Shown: piece after piece, positions 57,951 through 64,000 of the stretch
Position numbering within the stretch: position 1 is the first letter of the stretch
Layout of the letters: each line of letters starts with the position of its first letter
DNA from: Parascedosporium putredinis
Taxonomy: Eukaryota; Ascomycota; Sordariomycetes; Microascales; Microascaceae
NCBI GenBank assembly: GCA_949357655.1
Contig: CASHTG010000006.1
Span: 1,054,001 to 1,118,000 of the forward strand
Reading direction: 5' to 3'
Length of the DNA: 64,000 nucleotides
Program-made: the position numbers and the translations under genes
Notes under the pieces: model-generated
What the model was told of the DNA's origin: nothing
Databases searched by the model: none
The model's input: the letters and a program-made list of their open reading frames with translations, nothing else

Positions 57951-59686
57951 AAGATGGTCTTACTTCCTCGCCAATGTACCATCGCGTTCTTTATCTTCCA
58001 ACGAACCGAGTGATCTTCAGCTTACTATCTATCTACACGTCGGGGCTCAATCCCACCTCGCCCTAACTGAGAGAGCCCCCGTAGCATATCTTTGGCTTTC
58101 CCAATCCGGCATGGGTACTAATCGGGCGCCGTTCGGCTGGATCAAAAACACTTCAGGCAACGACCAAATACCCTCTAGACTCGAGTACATTGTTGAGTTT
58201 TCTCCGGCGGTAGAATATCGTTTCTAAGCACAAAGTGGATCCGACCCCCAACTGGGCCATGACCAGTGCGTCCCCAAGACAGCTGGTATTTGGAGGTGTC
58301 CCCCTCCCCCGGGGGAACCGATACGCCGCGTTAAGAAAGTCGGGGAATATATGGTCCAACGGGACCTTGGGGGCGGGGGGCGCTGTCAAGGGCTCCTGAG
58401 TTTGGATGTTGGGAAGCAGGATAATGTGCCCGTCTTTTGATAGGTAGCACACCGGCGGCTAAGAGATATCTCAAGATCTCCGGATTGATTATCGAATCTA
58501 ATAGGGTTTACGGGCGACGTCATTCTCGTCCTTACTAATGGGATTTCGTGTCAATTAATACTAAGTTCTATACCATCCCCAGAATATTCTCGTGTAGGCC
58601 GGCGCGTCCCTTGGATGTTACTCTACCTTCCGACGAAGAGCATTCGCCAATATGGATGGTTCTCAATGATAGATGGCCCCGCACAGAGAACCGCACAGAG
58701 AACCCGGGTCAGGGACAGGACAGTCCCAGCCCAACAGGATTATCGCCTGTCAAGATGGGGTTCCAACAGCTATCGTCTTCACCGCACACGTCGCGCTATA
58801 AACCTCTCGCTATGCATCCATAGATCCCCTCCTCACAAATTACTGCCGTTGCTGTTGATCAATCTGCACAAATCATGACTAATTGCAGAGTTTGAACGGG
58901 TCGTGTGTTTAGCCTTAACATTGTTTTCATCTTTAGCATCCTCAAGCGGCCCCCTCCTAACACGGACGCATACATATACGCATATATAACTTGGAAAGAA
59001 AGGGTAAACATTCCTAGTCTTCGAACTAATTACGAGATACATCAAGCGCCCTCCCGCAAAGCGCGAAATAATAAAGCATTTCCTATAATGTGCGAAGGAT
59101 AATATATGAGAAGATCCAACGTAACGTAACGCCTGTCCTCGAAGTTACACTCCCGATTTCAACCCCACCCGAATCTTCCAATTCACTGCAATGGAGAGGT
59201 ATTCATCCCGTCTCCGCTTGCAAAGTTGATATATGCAGGTCTACATCATAGCGCTCAAGTCTTGCTATAAAAGAGAGAAAAGGAAATAAAAGGACGTCGT
59301 CCGTTTCAAAGGGCCAATATGTTATAAATGTATTAATCGCCACTTCGCCATGCTCTCTCAGTCACATCTTCATCTTCCGACAACGTCGCCTTGAACTAGC
59401 ATATACGAGAACTTTCGTATCCTGATACCTAGTAGATGTGATCGACTAGCAACCAAAGCGCCTTACCCCAAATACCCTAAATATTCTGTCCCGGAAGCCA
59501 GTAGTACTGTACAGACAGATCTACAGCTGGTCTTCTCGCATTTAACAGCTGTGGCTTTACCAAACTGACGCCCAGGATGCCAGACATTCTAGTGGATAGG
59601 ACTGACCGGGCTTCCTTGCTAGGTCTCCTCTAGCTAGCGGTAATGTCGCATCCCCTTCGAACGACCAAGAGAGTCCTCCAAGGAGC
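57951..59686. other. Intergenic region SUB1 / MFS transporter
   Basis: About 1.7 kb. A 99-codon minus-strand open frame (58153-58452, Pro-rich) is unrecognised and is not called. No repeats of note. Confidence 0.5.
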
Positions 59687-61715
59687 ATGCACAATACGCT
59701 CACTCCACCTCAGATAATCCAAGCCATGACCCCTGAATATCGCGCACAGGTGGAGGCTAGACTGAAAAGGAAGATCGACTTGCGGCTGTTGCCAATTTCT
59801 ATCTTGATGTACATACTCAATTATCTTGATAGGTCTGACAACCCTGCCATCATTCTTCACAGCAAACCCTGAGCTCATCTAGTGGTAGGAATAACATCGC
59901 TGCTGCGGCTCTTGGTGGGATTAAAGAAGAGTTAAATTTGAAGGGAAATCAGTTTCCGGTATGTCATAATATAACCTTGAGGCCGTACCACTCACTAGTA
60001 TCAACTGACCGTTATCACAACCTCTAGACTGCCGTGAGCATCTTGTTTGTTGGGTACGAGTCGACCTGCGAGTTTCTTGTCTGCCTTTCTTATGTACTTT
60101 ACAAGCCTCTAATCCGTCCCATTGGTGCTGTAGCTACTTGTTGATGCAGGTTCCTCCAACCTCTTCCTTAACAAGATTGGGAAGCCGGCCATATACCTTC
60201 CGACAGCGGTCCGTCCTGCTTACAACCCACGCCCTTCATCCGTGGATTCCTAACCTATGTTTCTTCATCGCTAACAAAGGATCAGATGGTGATTTGGGGC
60301 ATAATTTCCGCAGCCACTTCAGCTGTAACCAGCTACGGTGGCCTTCTTGCAATTCGATTCTTCTTGGGTTTTGTTGAAGCCGCGTTCTTTGTACGTCGTT
60401 GTCGCCAAGCCAACCCCTTGTCCTGATTACCTCCCCCAGCGATGATTCGGACGGGCATACTCTCCTCGAACAGTTATAGTCTACGCAAAAGAGGGCCTCT
60501 ACTAAATCCCATCTCTATCCTTGCATAGCCCGGATGCCTTTATTACCTCTCTTGCTGGTACGTTAGGTCTGAGCTCGGGCTCCGTACTACACTTCTGTAC
60601 TCTGGTGCTCTCATCTCTGGGGCCTTCTCTGGCCTCATCGCAGCGGGAATAACCAAGAATATGGATGGTTTGTTAGGATGGCGTGCTTGGCGATGGCTAT
60701 TTCTTATAGAAGGCGTGGTCACTGTAGCTGTCGCTCTCGCTGCCTACTTCGTGCTCCCCAACTTTCCTCGCACCACGAGTTGGCTTGACGAGGAGGAGAA
60801 GGCACTAGCCATCTGGCGCCTTAAAGAAGACGTCGGAGAAGACGACTGGGTCGACAGTGAAGATCAGTCCCTTTTAGGGGATTTATGGAAGCGCTGGGAG
60901 ACCTCAAAACTTGGGTACTAGTGAGTTCTAATCCCATCTAATGGCTCACTACACGGCGGTCACCCCCTTGTGGAAACGTTCTGACTCTTTCCATGTCTCC
61001 AGTTATTGCTTGTGTTTTGCATTGTGGCAAGTGGATCCATCACAAACTTCTTTCCAACAGTGGTGAAAAGTTTAGGTTATGGCGACGTCCCAACGCTGCT
61101 TTTAACCAGCCCGCCCTATGTGCTTTGCTTTCTTGTCACATGCCTCAATTCATGGCATGCAGACCGTACCGGGGAGAGGTATTTACACGTCGTTCTACCT
61201 CTCATGGTCGCAGTTGTAGCCTTCATTTTGGCAGCAAGTACGACCACTATGACCCCCGGTATATTAGCATGATGCTTATGGTATGGTCGCCATAATCCCC
61301 GCCTCTTGTTTGATTTGGGGCCCCGTGACGAAGCAGTTGTGTTTATGTAGAAACTAATTTGCGTTCTCTAGTTACCCGGTATCTACAGCGGTTATACCAC
61401 CTCGCTTGCCTGGATATCTAACACTTTACCGCGCCCCCAGCCAAAAGAGCCGCCTCGTTAGCTTTTATAAACGCTGTGAGCAACTGCTCGTCGATCTATG
61501 CCTCCTACTTATACGCCGACAACATGGGGCCACGATACATTGGCGCTTTTGTGCACAATTGCGTCGCCTGCTTCCTTGCGGCATGCGCAGCCACTCTTCT
61601 CCGGTTGATTTTGACAAAATTAAACAAGAAGTTGGACAGGGGAGAGTACGTGAAAGGGGCAATTGGTGGGACACCAGGGCGAGCCGTCGAGCATGGGTTT
61701 AGATTCAAGGTGTAA
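59687..61715 (+). CDS. MFS transporter, DAL5/allantoate permease type
   Basis: Twelve-helix anion:cation symporter family member. Eight exons: 59687-59832, 59889-59958, 60028-60053, 60134-60208, 60286-60390, 60529-60920, 61003-61280 and 61372-61715. The N-terminus has RLKRKIDLRLLPISILMYILNYLDR joined to NNIAAAALGGIKEEL, the family hallmark across TM1. Further motifs are YLLMQVP, NKIGKPAIYLPTA, MVIWGIISA, IRFFLGFVEAAFF with PGCLYYLSCWY, WRWLFLIEG, and GIYSGYTTSLAWISN. It ends GFRFKV. Four one-base gaps occur: near 60153, GGGG 60877-60880, near 61253-61259 and CCCCC 61434-61438. The repaired length is 1440 nt (479 aa). Substrate is not predictable; relatives carry allantoate, nicotinate, pantothenate or biotin-type acids. 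Confidence 0.88.
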
Positions 61716-62164
61716 TGGTTCTTCCCTAGGACAGCCATTAACGGTTGGAGACCAAGGCTCATGCTCTTCGATGGTCAGCAGTTCATTGAATGGACTTAGT
61801 CTGGTGAATTGGCTCGTGCGAGACAAGAGTGGGTTCGTATTGTTTGCAGTAAAGCAATAATATCAGATGCTAAATATAACCGCGTTTGATATCTTATTTT
61901 GGTTGTATTCGCGCATCCGCACGACGCCGGGGAATTTCCGATCACTAGTCTAGACCCTGGGGTTTGCGCCTGGAATTTATAAACTTGATAGGCGGCTAAC
62001 TGGGGAATATCTCCGTTGTACGACGAGTGTCTGAGCCTTTGAATAGTATGTGGTACTATAAGAGATCATGATCAAGAAGTTCTTTCTAATACCTCGCCTA
62101 GTCCTATACCAGGACATGAGGAGGAGCTCAATAAATCTCATATATGCGGACATTAGGTGCATAA
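61716..62164. other. Region downstream of the MFS gene
   Basis: About 450 bases of normal composition. Nothing recognised. Confidence 0.5.
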
Positions 62165-62510
62165 CATTACCTAGACACCATATACTAATATAATTATACT
62201 AGATTTAAAGATGTTATATATATATAATATATAATATTTTTTATATATGATTTAATTAAGTATACTTACTTAGAATAAAATTTATATTAAGATACTTTAT
62301 ATTAAAACTTTTATAATATAAATATTATAAAATAAAAAACCCCTTTTTATATTTAAATATTTAATAAAGAATATTTTTATTAGTTTAAATTAATATTAAA
62401 TAATATTAATCTTCTTTATTAGCTCTATATTAGGTAGGTATATTAAATGCTACTTATAATTATACTACCTAAGCAGTTTTTTATAAAAGTTTTATAGATA
62501 TGGTGGCTTA
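62165..62510. repeat. Short AT-rich, probably RIP-mutated repeat remnant
   Basis: About 345 bases of TpA-rich DNA, sharply bounded. Short imperfect inverted ends (ACACCATAT near 62176 and ATATGGTGG near 62498) hint at a MITE-like element. Too diverged to classify. Confidence 0.5.
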
Positions 62511-62772
62511 CTAAACTAAGCTCCTCGGTATTCCTATACCTTCTACCTCGGTATGTTCCTCTCCGTCCCCGTCCTTTTGCTCTAATGTACTTCTGTTTGT
62601 TCAGTTCCGGTGGCCCCCTGCAACAGGATTCGCCACACAATTTTGCTTGGGTCAGCCCTCAAACCTCGGTATATATATAGCGATTCCTCATGTTGTCTTT
62701 ACAGCCACCCCTTCTTACCTCTCTTTCGCGAACGTGACTGACGCGCTGGGTGCGGCAATTCATCTTATAGAG
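62511..62772. promoter_or_regulatory. Promoter region of the THEM6-like gene
   Basis: 262 bases between the AT patch and the ATG at 62773. An upstream in-frame stretch begins at a TTG (62647) with no ATG, so it is treated as 5' UTR. Confidence 0.4.
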
Positions 62773-63901
62773 ATGAGTGTATTTGGCTTACTCGTCCCCG
62801 TCATTGGGCCTCTTACAGCAGCCTCAGCTGGCTATGCCGCATGGAAAATACAATGGATTTCCCTTCTGAGGGCTTTCCTCACTGGGCCAGGGCGCTACCA
62901 GCGCATTTTATTTGTTCTTTTTGCCCTCTTAAATTGGAAGAATATGCCATTTGCCTGGACCGTGAGTTTGTTTCCCTCTTCCCATCATCCTCCTCGGGTT
63001 CTTGCACGATGGCGTGTGTATTGTGGAAATCTATACTTAAACATGCCGCAATTTACCCAACTAGACACGAATATTTTACGCTGTTTACTATCACCATCTC
63101 CTTCGTCGTGCACCAGCTCTTGGCCCACGTGCTCTATTCGCGCCCGTGATATCACGATCCCGTGCACCACTTCTTGAAATCGATTATAATATTCATAAAT
63201 CCAACTCAACCTATTTCGCAGACCTCGACGTGAGTCGGACCCACCTTGTATCATATATATGTGGCCCCGGACTACGGTCTCTTTCGAGAAATGAAGCGAC
63301 GCACCTCATCGCCGACCCTACCACCCTAAAGCCCGCCTCTGGGAAGCTGGGCATTATGCTCGGTGCCGTGCACTGCTCTTTTCACAAAGAGATACCCCCA
63401 TATGCGCCCTACGAGATGTGGAGCCGCATCCTGTCTTGGGATAGGAAATGGCTTTACATAGTAACGCATTATGTGCCTAAAGATCTGGGTCGTCCTTCCC
63501 AGTGGTTAGACCCCAGGTTTAACAAATTGAGCCGCAGTAGTGAAGAGCCAATTGACGACTGGGAGAAAAAGATGTACGCTACGGCGGTAAGCAAGTACGT
63601 CTTCAAACTCGGCCGATTAACGATCCACCCTGCTACCGTACTCGCGGAAAGCGGTCTTCTCCCGGAGCGCCCTGGGGGTTGGGTAGTTAATAATTCCGTT
63701 ATCTCGGAGACTCCAGGTGCAGACCAGCCCGACAACACTTTGAAAGTGTGCTGGCAGGATGATGGCTGGAGTTGGAACCGCGTTGAGCAGCGCCGTATAG
63801 CTGGAATGAGGTTCGCCGAAAAGTTTGGTGCCATGGATAGCCTTCAAAAGGCCTTCGATGGTGGCCAAGGAGCTGTTGTTGGTCACTTCGGACCCGGGTA
63901 G
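62773..63901 (+). CDS. THEM6-like (thioesterase-fold) membrane protein
   Basis: Fungal protein of the THEM6/4HBT hot-dog group, often labelled "capsule polysaccharide biosynthesis protein" by transfer. Two exons: 62773-62961 and 63065-63901, joined in phase 0 at PFAWT|TRIFYAV, with a GTGAGT donor and CTAG acceptor. Product 341 aa with no frame break. One N-terminal membrane segment (FGLLVPVIGPLTAASAGYAAW). The hot-dog part starts at RAPLLEIDYNIHKSNSTYFADLDVSRTHLV, then GKLGIMLGAV, YAPYEMWSRILSWDRKWLYIVTHYV. The known fold suggests an acyl-thioester or lipid role, but catalytic activity is unproven in this subgroup. The ATG at 62773 is the first in frame. Confidence 0.85.
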
Positions 63902-64000
63902 GGTAATGTGCTACCCTTGTGTTGTGATATATCCCCTAATCTAAAGATTGAAGTGAGCAGTCCCATCAATTGATGGCCGGCTACAATGAACAGATAACCC
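63902..64000. other. 3' end of window
   Basis: 99 bases of presumed 3' UTR. Confidence 0.4.

Noticed and set aside
58153..58452. 99-codon Pro-rich minus-strand open frame
   Set aside because: No family recognised and no splice or start context. Kept only as a note.
1..64000. Interpretation of the broken genes as a pseudogene cluster
   Set aside because: Breaks are almost all one-base losses in homopolymers, with no nonsense substitutions and restored lengths divisible by three.
1..64000. CRISPR arrays, prokaryotic operons or biosynthetic gene cluster
   Set aside because: Spliceosomal introns and gene content are eukaryotic. No spaced repeats and no PKS, NRPS or terpene core genes are present.

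Overview
The window is nuclear DNA of a filamentous ascomycete (Pezizomycotina). The protein sequences look most like Sordariomycetes, but that rank is an inference. Support comes from short GT-AG introns with CTAAC-type branch points, typical fungal gene content, and a long AT-rich block in which CpA/TpG is almost absent and TpA saturated. That is the mark of repeat-induced point mutation (RIP).

Layout. 0-13.3 kb: neutral trehalase (5' end cut by the window edge), isocitrate lyase, the vacuolar-fusion GEF subunit CCZ1 and a secreted RlpA-like protein. 16.6-28.4 kb, a dense housekeeping stretch: an EFM6-type lysine methyltransferase, MICOS subunit MIC12, mitochondrial ribosomal protein bL17m, the U3 snoRNP protein UTP25, eIF3f and an R3H-SUZ RNA-binding protein. 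30-34.6 kb: the C-terminal part of a Ser/Arg-rich protein, a conserved hypothetical protein and inositol-3-phosphate synthase (INO1). 38.5-44.7 kb: a LIM-domain (paxillin-like) protein and a PXA-PX sorting nexin. 45.2-57.26 kb: RIP-degraded transposon block holding a Ty3/gypsy element on the minus strand (46092-53562), nested in a diverged repeat, then a 3.25 kb terminal-inverted-repeat element (54007-57259). 57.4-64 kb: SUB1/PC4, a DAL5-type MFS transporter, a small AT-rich repeat patch and a THEM6-like thioesterase-fold protein.

No pathway cluster is present. The genes are mostly independent housekeeping functions. Trehalase, isocitrate lyase and INO1 are carbon or stress-metabolism genes that happen to be neighbours. 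Two divergent pairs (MIC12/bL17m and UTP25/eIF3f) share short intergenic promoters.

The most important point for a reader is technical. At least 13 genes contain one or more reading-frame breaks. Most are explained by one missing base in a short homopolymer (usually C/G or A/T runs of 3-7). Allowing for those bases, the spliced lengths of nine genes become exact multiples of three and match family lengths. This points to under-called homopolymers in the assembly rather than to pseudogenes. I found no previously undescribed biological system. The most unusual biological observations are the nested RIP block, the TIR element whose only TIR mismatch is itself a CpA-to-TpA change, its insertion about 150 bp upstream of SUB1, and an orphan WD-like coding fragment near 25.6 kb.
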